A DNA stretch of 64,000 nt from Gemmatimonadales bacterium (GCA_007695225.1 REED01000119.1:1-64000); one strand, 5' to 3'; shown: positions 47,480-57,598, numbered from the stretch's first letter. A program made the numbers and translations. The notes: generated by a model from the letters alone, not told the origin.

Positions 47480-48895
47480 TCACCCACGCTCCCCCGTCGT
47501 CCGACCCGGACCATGTCTCCCCCAGTACCGGATGGAAAGGGTGAGAAGGCGAACCCCCATCAGGGTGACGATCCCCCACCAGACTCCCTGGAGCCCCCAG
47601 CCCATGGGGAGAACCAGGAGGAGGACCATGGCGGCGGCGGCCCCCGAAAGGAGCATCTGCCCGGCCAGGAACCGGAAGTCCTCGGCCCCCATGAAGATCC
47701 CGTCCCAGACGAACACCAGGGCGTTCAGGGGCTGCATCCAGATGACGAACGGAAGGATCCGTGCCACCTCCCGGAGCGTGGCGCCGTCATCGGTGAACAA
47801 GCGGGGAAGGAGGGGCGCCAGGAGGAGGAAGAGGAGGGTGAGGACGAGCCCCATGGCGAGGCCCCACAGCAGGAGCCGATCGGTGACGCGCCGGAGGAGA
47901 TGGACCCTACCCTCCCCCCGAAAGCGCCCGACCAGGGCCTGGGCCGCCACCGCCACCGCGTCCACCACCAGGGCCAGCAGGATCCAGAGCTGCACGGCCA
48001 CCTGGTGTCCGGCCACTTCGGCCGTCCCCACCCGGGTCGCCACCGCGGCAGCCAGGGTGAGGGTCCCGATGAGGGCCAAGGTCCGGATCAGGAGCTCCCC
48101 CCCGACCCGGAGGAAGGGGAGGAGCTCCGCCGGACGGGGGAGGCGGGACACCCCCCCCAGGAGGTCTCGTCGGGGGCCCAGGATAAGCCAGAGGAAACCC
48201 ACAGCCCCGACCCATTGGGCCACCACCGTGGCCCATGCGGCTCCTGTGAGCCCCCACCCCAGTCCGAAGATGAGGATGGGGTCCAGCACCAGGTTCACCA
48301 CGTTGAGGCCCAGCGTGACGCGAAAAGGGGTTCGAGTGTCCTGGAACCCCCGGAAGATCCCATGCCCTGCCATGATCAGGAGGACGGCGGGCCCCGCCAG
48401 CGCCCGGATCCTCAGGTAGTCCAGTGCCGGTCCCCGGAGTTCCCCGGTGGCCCCCATGAGCCGAACCAGGAGATCTCCTCCCATGAGGAGGATGGTGGTG
48501 GCCGCCACCCCCGTGACCACCGCCAGGGTGAGGGCCTGGAGCACCACGCGTCCCGCCTCGGTGCGATCCCCCCGTCCCACAGCCCGGGCCACCCGTGGCG
48601 TGGTCCCATACGCCAGGAAGTTGAACACGACGAAGGCCAGGGAGAAGAGGGCGGCGTTCACCCCCAGGGCGGCCAGGGGAACGGTGCCCAACCGCCCGAC
48701 ATAGGCGGTGTCCACGAGGGTCACCAGAGGATCGGCGGCCAGAGCGCCCAGGGCCGGGAGGGCCAGGGCGACGATCTCCCGGTCCAGGGAGCGGGAGCCC
48801 ATGGGACCCGTGGAACCTGTGGGATCTGGGGGATCCGTGGGGCCCGTGGGGTCCGTGGGGAACGGTTGGAGTCCGGCGTCGGGAGGGTGGTTCAT
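47480..48895 (-). CDS. MATE family efflux transporter (DinF-like)
   Basis: REIVALALPALGALAADPLVTLVDTAYVGRLGTVPLAALGVNAALF...GIFRGFQDTRTPF. Confidence 0.93.
   Translation of the reverse strand: MNHPPDAGLQPFPTDPTGPTDPPDPTGSTGPMGSRSLDREIVALALPALGALAADPLVTLVDTAYVGRLGTVPLAALGVNAALFSLAFVVFNFLAYGTTPRVARAVGRGDRTEAGRVVLQALTLAVVTGVAATTILLMGGDLLVRLMGATGELRGPALDYLRIRALAGPAVLLIMAGHGIFRGFQDTRTPFRVTLGLNVVNLVLDPILIFGLGWGLTGAAWATVVAQWVGAVGFLWLILGPRRDLLGGVSRLPRPAELLPFLRVGGELLIRTLALIGTLTLAAAVATRVGTAEVAGHQVAVQLWILLALVVDAVAVAAQALVGRFRGEGRVHLLRRVTDRLLLWGLAMGLVLTLLFLLLAPLLPRLFTDDGATLREVARILPFVIWMQPLNALVFVWDGIFMGAEDFRFLAGQMLLSGAAAAMVLLLVLPMGWGLQGVWWGIVTLMGVRLLTLSIRYWGRHGPGRTTGERG
48803..48865 (-). repeat. Seven 9-bp degenerate tandem units in the MATE N-terminus
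   Basis: gggacccgt ggaacctgt gggatctgg gggatccgt ggggcccgt ggggtccgt ggggaacgg, encoding TDPTGPTDPPDPTGSTGP. Confidence 0.8.
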
Positions 48896-49077
48896 GGGGC
48901 AGACGGGTGGAAGTGCATGATGCCCTGGCGTGGCCAAGGCACCGGGCCCGGGAACGGGCTTCCAACCTCGCCTCCGCCCCCACCGTCGTCCATTCCCTCG
49001 TTCCGCTGTACCTTTTCCCCCATGCCGGCGGGCCGCGGTGGCTCGTCGCGATCCATCCGACCCGGAGTCGAGGGGAG

Positions 49078-49431
49078 ATGCAGAACCTGATCATCCGCCT
49101 CTTCGTGAACGCCATCGCCCTCTGGGTGGCGGCCCAGTTGGTAGGCGGAATCGAACTGGCGGGAGAATTCTGGCCGGTGCTCCTGGTGGCAGGGGTTTTC
49201 GGCCTCATCAACGCCCTCATCAAGCCCTTCGTCCTCCTCCTCTCCTTCCCCGTCGTCGTCCTCACCCTGGGGCTCTTCACCGTGGTGGTGAACGCCCTCA
49301 TGCTCATGCTCACCGCTGCGCTGGTGGATGCCCTCCGGGTCGACGGCTTCTGGCCCGCCCTCCTGGGGAGCATCCTCATCTCGGTGGTGAGCTTCCTCTT
49401 CACGGTGCTGCTCCCGGAAAAGAGGGACTAA
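49078..49431 (+). CDS. Phage holin family (Phage_holin_4_2-like) small membrane protein
   Basis: MQNLIIRLFVNAIALWVAAQLVGGIELAGEFWPVLLVAGVFGLINALIKP. Confidence 0.85.
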   Translation: MQNLIIRLFVNAIALWVAAQLVGGIELAGEFWPVLLVAGVFGLINALIKPFVLLLSFPVVVLTLGLFTVVVNALMLMLTAALVDALRVDGFWPALLGSILISVVSFLFTVLLPEKRD

Positions 49432-49455
49432 AAGCCGGAAAAGAGGGACTAAAAG
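49414..49455. repeat. Exact 21-bp tandem duplication spanning a stop codon
   Basis: ccggaaaagagggactaaaag x2. Confidence 0.95.
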
Positions 49456-49516
49456 AGGGTCGGGGAAGCGGGGCAAAGGGGCCGGCTTCGGGTCAAGTAC
49501 GTGGGCGAGACACCGG

Positions 49517-50275
49517 TCAGCGACGCCCTTCCGAGGCACACCCGGTGGCCGGCTCGCCCCCCATGCGCAGCGATGCCGCATACGGGAACCAGGCGCCGGA
49601 CATGCTGTCCCGGCACCGGTTCTCCTCCACCTCCAGGATGAGATACGCCACGCCGTCCACCCCATGGCGGAGGGCTTCGAAGCGCCAGCCTCGGGCGGTG
49701 GCCTGCCAGCTCCCCTCGTCATACCGGACGCCGTCCAGTTCCTCCGGGGAGCGGAAGGTGGCGATGTCGCCGTCGATGTCCACGAGCCAGAAGGGTTCAT
49801 TCCCCCGGGCTCGGAACTCCGCTTCGGGGAGAAGCTCCCGGCAGGAGGGGACCTCAGGGGAGGCCACCCGGAGTTCCTGGATGACGTCCCCCTCCAGGAC
49901 GATATGGACGGTCACCCCTCCCTCTCCATATCCCAGTTCCTCCACCATGGCCTCCAGGTTCTCCCCGGTCCCGTCGGTGACCGGGATTCCCGACTCCTCG
50001 TCGCAGGCCCGGAATGTCAGAGCCCCACCCCGGAACTCCAACTCCCCGGTGACGCCCTCCGGGAAACCGGCTACGGGGGTCTGCGCAACCATGGCCTCGT
50101 CGGCTGGGCGTTCCACCTCGGGCGGCTCCAGGTCTCCTCCACATGCCGCCAGGGCCAGGGCCCCCGGCAGGAGAAGGGGGAACCTCCACCCCGCCCCCCT
50201 CCGGCGCACCGCCGGATCGGTGCGGCAAGGCAGGGAAGCAGGCCGCTTCCGGTTCATCGTGGGCACGCTTTCCAT
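49517..50275 (-). CDS. COG3650-like lipoprotein
   Basis: LLLPGALALAACGGD lipobox; RARGNEPFWLVDIDGDIATF and LTFRACDEES. Confidence 0.75.
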   Translation of the reverse strand: MESVPTMNRKRPASLPCRTDPAVRRRGAGWRFPLLLPGALALAACGGDLEPPEVERPADEAMVAQTPVAGFPEGVTGELEFRGGALTFRACDEESGIPVTDGTGENLEAMVEELGYGEGGVTVHIVLEGDVIQELRVASPEVPSCRELLPEAEFRARGNEPFWLVDIDGDIATFRSPEELDGVRYDEGSWQATARGWRFEALRHGVDGVAYLILEVEENRCRDSMSGAWFPYAASLRMGGEPATGCASEGRR

Positions 50276-50461
50276 GGAATCCCCCTCGGGGCCGGGTCGG
50301 CGGAGAGATCCCGTCGGAACGCCTCCCCGGGATCCGGTGCAAAGATAGAGTCCCAGAGGCCACCCGTCAGGCAGCCGGTCCCCGGAAACCCCCGTTCCAG
50401 GGTGCGTGGATCCCCGGCGGAAGGCGAGGGTAGCCGGAAGATTCGCCGATTTTCTTCGTCC

Positions 50462-51472
50462 ATGACCGCCCTCCCACTCCCACCCGTCATGCCTCTACTC
50501 CCAAGCGCCGACCGCCCCCCTCCCTCCCGGCCGGGCTCCCGGTCAGGCTCCTGGTCGGGAGAGCGTTCTTCCCCTCTCCGACCGGCCCACGTCCAGCGGG
50601 CCCGCGACTGGCGGACGGCCCCGGGGTGGCTCGCAGGGAGCGCGGCCCTCCTTCTCGTGGGGACCCCGGTCACGTCCCAGGCCCAGGATTCGGAGGAGGT
50701 TCGCTATCGGAACACCTCCGAGGTCTCCTTCCTGGTGAACGGGGGAAATGCCGTCCAGAGCTCCCTGGGACTCCGGAATGCCTTCCGCCGCACGTCCCCC
50801 ACCGGGGAACTCCGCCTGGACATGGCCACGCTCCGAACCGACGCCACCCGCATCGAACGGACGGCCGTGGGCACCTCCGATGATTTCCGGGTGGAGGAAG
50901 ACCGGGAAACGGAGCGGACGGCGGAGCGCTGGTCGGCCCAGGCCAGGTATGACCGGAACCTGAACCGCATCCTCTTCGGCTACGGCTCGTCGGGGTGGGA
51001 GCGAAACACCTTCGCAGGATTCAACTCCCGGACCATCCTCTCCGGAGGCGCGGGCGCCCGACTGGGCCGAGAGGACGTCTGGGAATTCAAGCTGGGCGCC
51101 GGTATCACCTACACCTTCCAGGAAGACGTGACCCCGGATCCCGACGGCTTGGACCGGTTCGCCGGGCTCCGGAGCACACTGGACTACGAGCACCAACTCG
51201 CTGCCTCCACCACGGTGGAGGTCTCGTGGGTGGTGGATGCAAACGTCCAGGAGTGGAACAACGTGCGGGGTGACCTCTCCCAGTCCATCGCCACCTCCCT
51301 GTCGGACCGCCTGGCGCTCAAGACCACCTTCCAGCTCCTCCTGGACAATGATCCCCCCCTTCAGCGGGTCCCCCTGCTCGGCACCGGAGGAATGGATACC
51401 GGAGAGACGGTCCTGGTCCCCCTCCTGAAGCGGGATCAGGTGATCTCGGTGGCCCTGGTCCTCACCCTCTGA
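50462..51472 (+). CDS. DUF481 family outer-membrane-like protein
   Basis: NTSEVSFLVNGGNAVQSSLGLRNAF...TERWSAQARYDRNLNRILFGYGSSGWERNTFAGFNSR. Confidence 0.85.
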   Translation: MTALPLPPVMPLLPSADRPPPSRPGSRSGSWSGERSSPLRPAHVQRARDWRTAPGWLAGSAALLLVGTPVTSQAQDSEEVRYRNTSEVSFLVNGGNAVQSSLGLRNAFRRTSPTGELRLDMATLRTDATRIERTAVGTSDDFRVEEDRETERTAERWSAQARYDRNLNRILFGYGSSGWERNTFAGFNSRTILSGGAGARLGREDVWEFKLGAGITYTFQEDVTPDPDGLDRFAGLRSTLDYEHQLAASTTVEVSWVVDANVQEWNNVRGDLSQSIATSLSDRLALKTTFQLLLDNDPPLQRVPLLGTGGMDTGETVLVPLLKRDQVISVALVLTL

Positions 51473-51497
51473 CGGGGTCCAGGGAGCGTGGTCCCGC

Positions 51498-52880
51498 TCA
51501 GGAGAACCCGAACCATACCGCCGCCATCATCACCAGGGCCGCGGCGGCCATGAGCTTGAGGAAGAGGGGGAAGCAGAAGCGGAACCACCGGTCGTAGGGG
51601 ATCCCCGCCATCCCCAGGATCCCCATGAGGACGGCGTTGGTGGGGATGATCATGTTCGCCAGCCCGTCCCCGAACTGATAGGCCAGAACCGAGACCTGGC
51701 GGGTCACCCCCACGATGTCCCCCAGGGGCGCCATGAGGGGCATGGTGACGAAGGCCTGGCCGCTCCCCGACGGCACGAAGAGGTTGAGGACGGCCTGCAT
51801 CCCCAGCATCCCCACCGCCGCCAGCTCCGGACCCACATGGGAAAGGGGGAGGGAGAGGCCGTGGACCACCGTGTGGAGGATCTGACCGTCCTCCATGACC
51901 AGGGCGATTCCCCGGGCGATTCCCACCAGGAGGGCCGTCTCCGTGAGCTCGGTGGCCCCCTTCACGAACCGGCCCGCCGTCTCGCTGGGTCCGATCCCAC
52001 CGATGACGGCGGTGACCACCCCCAGGATGAGAAAGGCAGCCCCCAGCTCGTTCAGGTACCATCCCCGGGTGGCGATCCCCCAGACCGCCACGCCCAGCGC
52101 CGAGATGAATCCGGCGAGGATCAGGAGATGTCCGGCGGTCATGGCAGGGTAGTCCCGGGGCGGGTCGCTGGCCTCGGGAATCTCCACGTCCCGGACCAGA
52201 CTCGCCGTCGGATCCTCCTGGACCCTCCGGGAGTAGCGCCGGACATGGTGGACCCCGATGAGAACGAAGGGCACCAGGAGCCCCAGACGGACCTGCCATC
52301 CCGAATAGGTGGGGACGTCGGCGATCCCCTGGGCGATGACCACCGTGTACTGGTTGAAGGCGGCGATCCCGTAGCCGATGCCGTACCCGGCCACGATCAT
52401 CCCCACCGCCGTCATGGCGTCCATCCGGAGGGCTCGACAGAGGGCCACCAGGATGAGGACGAAGGGAATGTATTCGCCCGACGCCCCCATGACGCTGGAG
52501 GCCAAGGCGAAGGTGAAGACCACGACGAAGATGAGGGCCGTGGGACGAGAACTGAAGCGCTCCAGGAGCCGCCCCAGGAGGGCGTCGATGGTCCCGGTGG
52601 CCCGGATGACCGCCAGGACCCCTCCGATGATGAAGAGGAAGAAGATGATGTCCTGGGCGGCGGCGAAGGCCCGGGGCACAGCGGTGAAGAGCTCCAGGGG
52701 AGAGAGGAGTTCCCGATCGGGAGAGACCTGGAAGGTGCCTGGGACCACCACCTCCCTTCCCGTCTCGGTGAGTTCGGTCTGGAACCGGCCCTGGGGGATC
52801 ACCCAGGTCGCCACCAGCGCCGCCACCATCATGAAGAAAAGGAGGGTCAGGGTGTGGGGCATCCTGAGCTTGACGGCCAT
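51498..52880 (-). CDS. YfcC/AbgT-like transporter (short-chain carboxylate carrier superfamily)
   Basis: MPHTLTLLFFMMVAALVATWVIPQGRFQ ... LFVPSGSGQAFVTMPLMAPLGDIVGVTRQ. Confidence 0.88.
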   Translation of the reverse strand: MAVKLRMPHTLTLLFFMMVAALVATWVIPQGRFQTELTETGREVVVPGTFQVSPDRELLSPLELFTAVPRAFAAAQDIIFFLFIIGGVLAVIRATGTIDALLGRLLERFSSRPTALIFVVVFTFALASSVMGASGEYIPFVLILVALCRALRMDAMTAVGMIVAGYGIGYGIAAFNQYTVVIAQGIADVPTYSGWQVRLGLLVPFVLIGVHHVRRYSRRVQEDPTASLVRDVEIPEASDPPRDYPAMTAGHLLILAGFISALGVAVWGIATRGWYLNELGAAFLILGVVTAVIGGIGPSETAGRFVKGATELTETALLVGIARGIALVMEDGQILHTVVHGLSLPLSHVGPELAAVGMLGMQAVLNLFVPSGSGQAFVTMPLMAPLGDIVGVTRQVSVLAYQFGDGLANMIIPTNAVLMGILGMAGIPYDRWFRFCFPLFLKLMAAAALVMMAAVWFGFS

Positions 52881-53112
52881 CCGATCTCCTGGGCGGGGTT
52901 GGGGAGGGCGGACCCGAGGGGATGAGCCCCGGGAGAGCGGGGACCCGCTTGGGAGGCGGCCCCGATCCGCCCGATTCTATCTCCCCCGGGCCCTGGACGC
53001 ACCTCACCCCCGCCGGAAGGACTCCGACGGGGGCGAGGGCGAGTTCGCGAGGGTGCTAGCCCTTCGTTGAGTTCGCGGGGGCCGGTCTCGCGCTGGGTCC
53101 AGCGTTTTGGCT

Positions 53113-53130
53113 CCGCCTGACCTCAGGCGG
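53113..53130. terminator. Stem-loop CCGCCTGA-CC-TCAGGCGG overlapping the DUF4382 stop codon
   Basis: 8-bp perfect inverted repeat at gene end. Confidence 0.45.
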
Positions 53131-54145
53131 CTGCCTCCTCCTCACAGGTGGCTCCGAGGATGATATACTCCACGCCACCCACCTCCGTGCCCTCGGGAAC
53201 GGGTACCGTGGTAGGCGTGACCTCCGCGTCCCAGGTGAGGATCCACCCGTCCAGGACCACCTCCTCCCAGTATCCCAGGGCGTAGTCATCGGCCCAGAGG
53301 ACGGGGATGGAGAAGCTCCCCTCGCCGGAGGTGCTTCCCACGGCCTGGATGGGCTGGTTCTCGTCGTCCACCAGGTTGAGGGCGGTGGCGGTGGGATAGA
53401 AGTCCTCGAGGGTCCGCTCCGCCCCCCCGCAGACGGGGAGCTGGATGGGCTCATTGGTGTCCGGATCCAGGGCCAGGTTCACCTCCCCCACGATCCAGGA
53501 CCCCAGCTCCCCGTCTTCGATCTCCTGGGGTAGAGCCACGGCCCCCTTGATCACCGGCCGCATCACCCACCGCCCCGACTGTCCGGCCTGGCGCCCGAAG
53601 CTCTGGGCCACGTCGAAGTCCAGGAGGAGGCCGTTCGCCCCCTCATGCAACTCCACGCCGCCGGGGATCTGGACCTTGATCCCGGTCTGGGCGCAACTCG
53701 GGCAGTGGAGGGTCCCGGTGGTGGGAAGGCCGAAGGGATGCTCCGCCCCACCCTGGGCATAGACCCGACCATCCACCGTTTCCAGGACCGCGCCCCCGAT
53801 GATGAACCGCACCTGGCTGTAGCGCCCCTGCGGGAGCTCGTAGTCCTCCACCAGGAGGAGCACGTCATCCTGGAGATCCAGGAGGCTGATGAGCTCGGTG
53901 GGCTCCTCCAGGAGGGAGATGGGACCGCCCTCACCCCCCACGAGCTGCACGCCCAGCACCTCCACCCACACGTCCTCCACCTCTCCCGGTGCGTCGGTGA
54001 GGTAGACGGAAAGGGTTGTCACACCGTCCGGGGGTGCGTCGAGGGGGGGGTCGGTCAGGGCATCATCACATCCGGCGGGAACCAGCACCGCCAGAAGGAG
54101 GGGAAGTCCCCATCGGGATGTCCTTCGTATCCTGTTTACCTGCAT
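53123..54145 (-). CDS. DUF4382 domain lipoprotein
   Basis: LLLAVLVPAGCDD lipobox; GVTTLSVYLTDAPGEVEDVWVEVLGVQL. Confidence 0.88.
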   Translation of the reverse strand: MQVNRIRRTSRWGLPLLLAVLVPAGCDDALTDPPLDAPPDGVTTLSVYLTDAPGEVEDVWVEVLGVQLVGGEGGPISLLEEPTELISLLDLQDDVLLLVEDYELPQGRYSQVRFIIGGAVLETVDGRVYAQGGAEHPFGLPTTGTLHCPSCAQTGIKVQIPGGVELHEGANGLLLDFDVAQSFGRQAGQSGRWVMRPVIKGAVALPQEIEDGELGSWIVGEVNLALDPDTNEPIQLPVCGGAERTLEDFYPTATALNLVDDENQPIQAVGSTSGEGSFSIPVLWADDYALGYWEEVVLDGWILTWDAEVTPTTVPVPEGTEVGGVEYIILGATCEEEAAA

Positions 54146-54209
54146 CGGTTGCCCTCCGGGCTCGATTTCGGTCGCGGATCGGTGTTCTCTTGTCTCGGCC
54201 TTGTAACAG

Positions 54210-54225
54210 AGCCAGATCCGTGCCA
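54210..54225 (-). promoter_or_regulatory. Sigma54-like promoter of the DUF4382 lipoprotein gene
   Basis: Minus strand TGGCAC-GGATC-TGGCT; GG/GC spacing correct, one -12 mismatch. Confidence 0.55.
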
Positions 54226-54237
54226 GGCTGCCCAACT

Positions 54238-54348
54238 CCGGAAATAGGGCATTCCGGCACTGAATCCGGAAAGGAGACGGAAAAGAAGTTCAAGATGTGT
54301 GTGGAATTCTTTCCGGATCTCGGACCGGGTTACCGAAAGAATCCGGAT
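54238..54348. promoter_or_regulatory. Cluster of TCCGGA inverted repeats upstream of the DUF4382 promoter (candidate UAS)
   Basis: CCGGAA-N8-TTCCGG (54238-54257); ATCCGGAAAG (54264-54273) / CTTTCCGGAT (54309-54318); ATCCGGAT (54341-54348). Confidence 0.5.
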
Positions 54349-54617
54349 CCTGATTCCCTCCTGACCTCTTCCAACTCCAGCCTGATGTCCGGTATCCCCC
54401 TCCTCCCACTCCTCCCTTCCGGGACTATCCTCGGGATAGGGGCACGGCGCCGGAGAGGAGGGATCTTGTGCCCCTGCACTGGACCCATGGGGTCATCGGG
54501 TTGATTTTCCGGGACCCGTTCGATTCCGGCACTCCTCCGTCGTGCCGGGGTCTGTAGGATTGGGTCCGCCCTTCCCTGCGGTCCGGAGCGGCCTCGTCCT
54601 GCGGTCCCGGAGCCAAC

Positions 54618-55142
54618 GTGAAACCCTTACAACCCAGTCTGGACCCGGCCATCATCCGGGCGGCGGCTCGCCTCCTCGAGGAGGATCCGGCGATCTCCAA
54701 CCTCCGGATGCTTCAGCGTCTCGCCCTGCGCTTTGGTCCGAAGCTCACGCAGGCGGTCCATGTGACCCGCGTGGAACGTCGGATTCGGGAACCCGCCCTC
54801 CTCCTGATCCGAACCGGTGCCCTGAATGGGGAGCCCGCGGACCTCGCCGAAGGGACGGAAGTCGCCAGGGAACCAGAAGTCGCCAGGGAACCAGAAGTCG
54901 CCAGGAAGCCGGATGTCTCGATAACGGCGGAAGCGAGCCCGACACCCTCCAGAGACCCGGGTAGGCCATCGGGCCGTAGGAGGAAGCGAGGTCGGGATCC
55001 CAGGGTCACCCAAGACGTAGAAGACGCCCTGATCAAGGCCTTCGCCCTGGGGGCCGCCACCGAAACACCGGTGGAGATCGTGGAAGCCTTCCGGAAGCTG
55101 GACGTCCTTCGACGAAAGCTTCGCACCCGGCTGGCGGATTAA
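54618..55142 (+). CDS. Hypothetical protein with repetitive EVAREP linker and basic patch
   Basis: MKPLQPSLDPAIIRAAARLLEEDPAISNLRM...; 3 x 18-bp repeat at 54858-54911. Confidence 0.6.
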   Translation: MKPLQPSLDPAIIRAAARLLEEDPAISNLRMLQRLALRFGPKLTQAVHVTRVERRIREPALLLIRTGALNGEPADLAEGTEVAREPEVAREPEVARKPDVSITAEASPTPSRDPGRPSGRRRKRGRDPRVTQDVEDALIKAFALGAATETPVEIVEAFRKLDVLRRKLRTRLAD

Positions 55143-55208
55143 CGCCCACCCAACCAGAATGCACGTTTCCATCCCCCCCTGATTCCGACAAAGGAACGGG
55201 AAGCGTGC

Positions 55209-56522
55209 ATGAGTGAATCCGACGAAGGTCCCCTCCAGACCTCTCCCCTGACCCGACTTCCCACCGGGACGTTCTGGCAGAGCTTCGGACCGGGGCTCAT
55301 CTTCGCCGGGACCGCCATCGGGGTCTCCCACCTGGTCCAGGCCACCCGGGCCGGGGCCAGCATGGGCTTCGGGCTGGCAGGAGTGATCCTCCTGGCCCTC
55401 ATCTTCAAGTACCCCTTCTTCGAGTACGGCCCCCGCTACGCCGCCGCCACCGGGATGAGCCTGGTGGAGGGATACCGCCGCATCGGACGATGGGCCCTCT
55501 GGCTCTACCTGATCATCGTCCTGGGGACCGGGGTGATCACCCAGACGGCCATCGTGCTCTTCGCTTCCTTCCTCATCCTCTACGCACTGGGGATCGACGG
55601 CTACACCACCCTCGCCGCCGCCCTCCTCTACGGGTCGTGCGGGCTCCTCCTCTGGCGAGGGCGCTTCAGGGCCCTGGATCTGGCCATCAAGGTCATGCTC
55701 CTGGCCCTGACCATCTCCACCCTCATCGCCGCCGTCCTCGTCCTTCCCCGGGCCGACTTCTCCTCTTTCAGCCTGGCCTGGCCCCCTGCGGGCACGGTGA
55801 CCTTCGGCTTCCTCCTGGCCCTCATGGGGTGGATGCCCTCGGATATCGCCGCAGCGGTCTATACCTCCCTCTGGAGCCTGGCCAAGGACCGGACCTCGGG
55901 GGTGCGTGCCTCGGTGAAGATCGCCCGCCTGGATTTCTTCGTGGGGTACGCCGGCACCAGCATCCTGGCCTTCGCCTTCGTCCTCCTTGGGGCGGCACTC
56001 ATGTTCGGGTCGGGCCTGACCTTCAGCCCCGAGGGCCCGGTCTTCTCCACCCAGCTCGTGGAACTGTACACCACCACCTTCGGGGGCTGGATCCGGCCCA
56101 TCATCCTGGTGCTTGTCCTCACCACCATGTTCTCCACCACCCTCACGGTCCTGGATGGGTTTCCCCGGGTCATCGACCGGGCCATCGCCCTCATCGCCGT
56201 GGACGACCCCGCCCTCACCGCCAACCGGGACCCTGGAAGGATCTACTGGGTGGCCTTCGGGGCCCTGGGCACCGGGGTGGTGCTCCTCCTGGCCTTCTTC
56301 CGGGGGAACCTCACCACCATGATCGATGTGGCCACGGGACTGGCCTTCCTCACGGGCCCGGTCCTGGGGTACCTGAACCTGCGGGCGGTGACCTCGCCGG
56401 AAGTCCCCGAGGAGCACCGCCCCGGGAGGGCCATGCGCCTCTTCTCGTACTTCGGCCTGGTCCTCCTCAGCGTCATCGCCATGGCCTTTCTGGTGAACCA
56501 GGCGAGGGCCCTCCTTCTCTGA
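55209..56522 (+). CDS. Nramp family divalent metal transporter
   Basis: FGPGLIFAGTAIGVSHLVQATRAGASMGFGLAGVILLALIFKYPFFEYGPRYAAATG. Confidence 0.9.
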   Translation: MSESDEGPLQTSPLTRLPTGTFWQSFGPGLIFAGTAIGVSHLVQATRAGASMGFGLAGVILLALIFKYPFFEYGPRYAAATGMSLVEGYRRIGRWALWLYLIIVLGTGVITQTAIVLFASFLILYALGIDGYTTLAAALLYGSCGLLLWRGRFRALDLAIKVMLLALTISTLIAAVLVLPRADFSSFSLAWPPAGTVTFGFLLALMGWMPSDIAAAVYTSLWSLAKDRTSGVRASVKIARLDFFVGYAGTSILAFAFVLLGAALMFGSGLTFSPEGPVFSTQLVELYTTTFGGWIRPIILVLVLTTMFSTTLTVLDGFPRVIDRAIALIAVDDPALTANRDPGRIYWVAFGALGTGVVLLLAFFRGNLTTMIDVATGLAFLTGPVLGYLNLRAVTSPEVPEEHRPGRAMRLFSYFGLVLLSVIAMAFLVNQARALLL

Positions 56523-56752
56523 GGGAAGGATCCCGCCACGAGGAAGCAGGCGGGTCGGGTTCGTCCCGGCCCGGGGGAGGTGGATCCGAAAGGTGTTGCC
56601 CCTGCCGTCCCAAGCCAAAGGGGAAGGGGGATGAACTTCTCTCCAGCTCCAGCCCCCCGCTCCCTTGCCCTTCCCCTCCCTGCACCGCAGGATGATCGCT
56701 GTCGCCGAGCCCCCCGACCGTCCCCCTCCCTCCACCGAACCGGAAAGGTCCC

Positions 56753-57571
56753 ATGTTTCGCACCGGAGCCCTCGTCCTCGTCTCACTCCTCACCGTGGCC
56801 TGCGGATCCGACGCATCGGGAGACCGAGGGGATACGGAATCCCCCGCAGGCGAGTCCGCGATCGGAGAGCCGGCGGCCGGCCCCGCCTACTCCTTCTCGG
56901 ACCCCGATGTAACCCGGGTCTACCAGCGGATGATGTCCGCCATCGCTCCGGAGAACGGGTGGGAGCGGGCCAGGTACCTGGAGTTCGACCGGGGTTCGCC
57001 GGGGGGGAGCGTCCGTCGTCACCGATGGGATCGATGGGAGGGGCGGGCCCGGGTGGAAGCCGAGGTGGAGGGCGGAACCATGGTAGCCCTGTTCGAGACC
57101 GATCGCCCCGCCGAGGGAAGGGTCTGGCTGGACGGGACCGAGGTGATGGGTGAGGACGCCTCGGCGCTCCTCGCCCGCGCCTACCGGACCCACATCAACG
57201 ACGGCTACTGGCTCCTCATGCCCTTCAAATGGGACGACCCGGGGGTCACCACCCGATACCTGGGATCCCAGGAGGACGAGGACGGCCGGCAATGGGAGGT
57301 GGTGGAGCTCGCGTTCGACGACGGGATCGGGATCACGCCCCAGAACATGTACCATGCCTTCGTGAGCATGGAGACGGGGCGGATGGAGCGTTGGCACCAC
57401 TTCGCGAATCCCGAGGCATCCCCATCCCCGTCGGAATGGACGGAGTGGCGGCGCTACGGCCCCATCGAGCTGGCCCAGAACCGGAGGGTGGAGGGGGAAA
57501 TCCGGAGCCAGTTCCCCCACCTGCGGGTCGAGACTTCCGTTCCGGAAGGCGCGCTGGACCCTCCCGCCTGA
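56753..57571 (+). CDS. Hypothetical lipoprotein
   Basis: MFRTGALVLVSLLTVACGSDASG lipobox; soluble domain. Confidence 0.75.
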   Translation: MFRTGALVLVSLLTVACGSDASGDRGDTESPAGESAIGEPAAGPAYSFSDPDVTRVYQRMMSAIAPENGWERARYLEFDRGSPGGSVRRHRWDRWEGRARVEAEVEGGTMVALFETDRPAEGRVWLDGTEVMGEDASALLARAYRTHINDGYWLLMPFKWDDPGVTTRYLGSQEDEDGRQWEVVELAFDDGIGITPQNMYHAFVSMETGRMERWHHFANPEASPSPSEWTEWRRYGPIELAQNRRVEGEIRSQFPHLRVETSVPEGALDPPA

Positions 57572-57598
57572 GGCGGGGCTGCAGAGCATGGAACGCCC

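Noticed and set aside
50336-50360. TGGGAC...TTGCA on minus strand as sigma54 promoter for the COG3650-like gene
   Set aside because: Spacing between GG and GC is 2 bp too long and the -24 element is imperfect.
54627-56786. 719-aa minus-strand ORF antisense to Nramp and the 54618 gene
   Set aside because: Low-complexity G/E/P/H-rich shadow translation; Nramp on plus strand is convincing.
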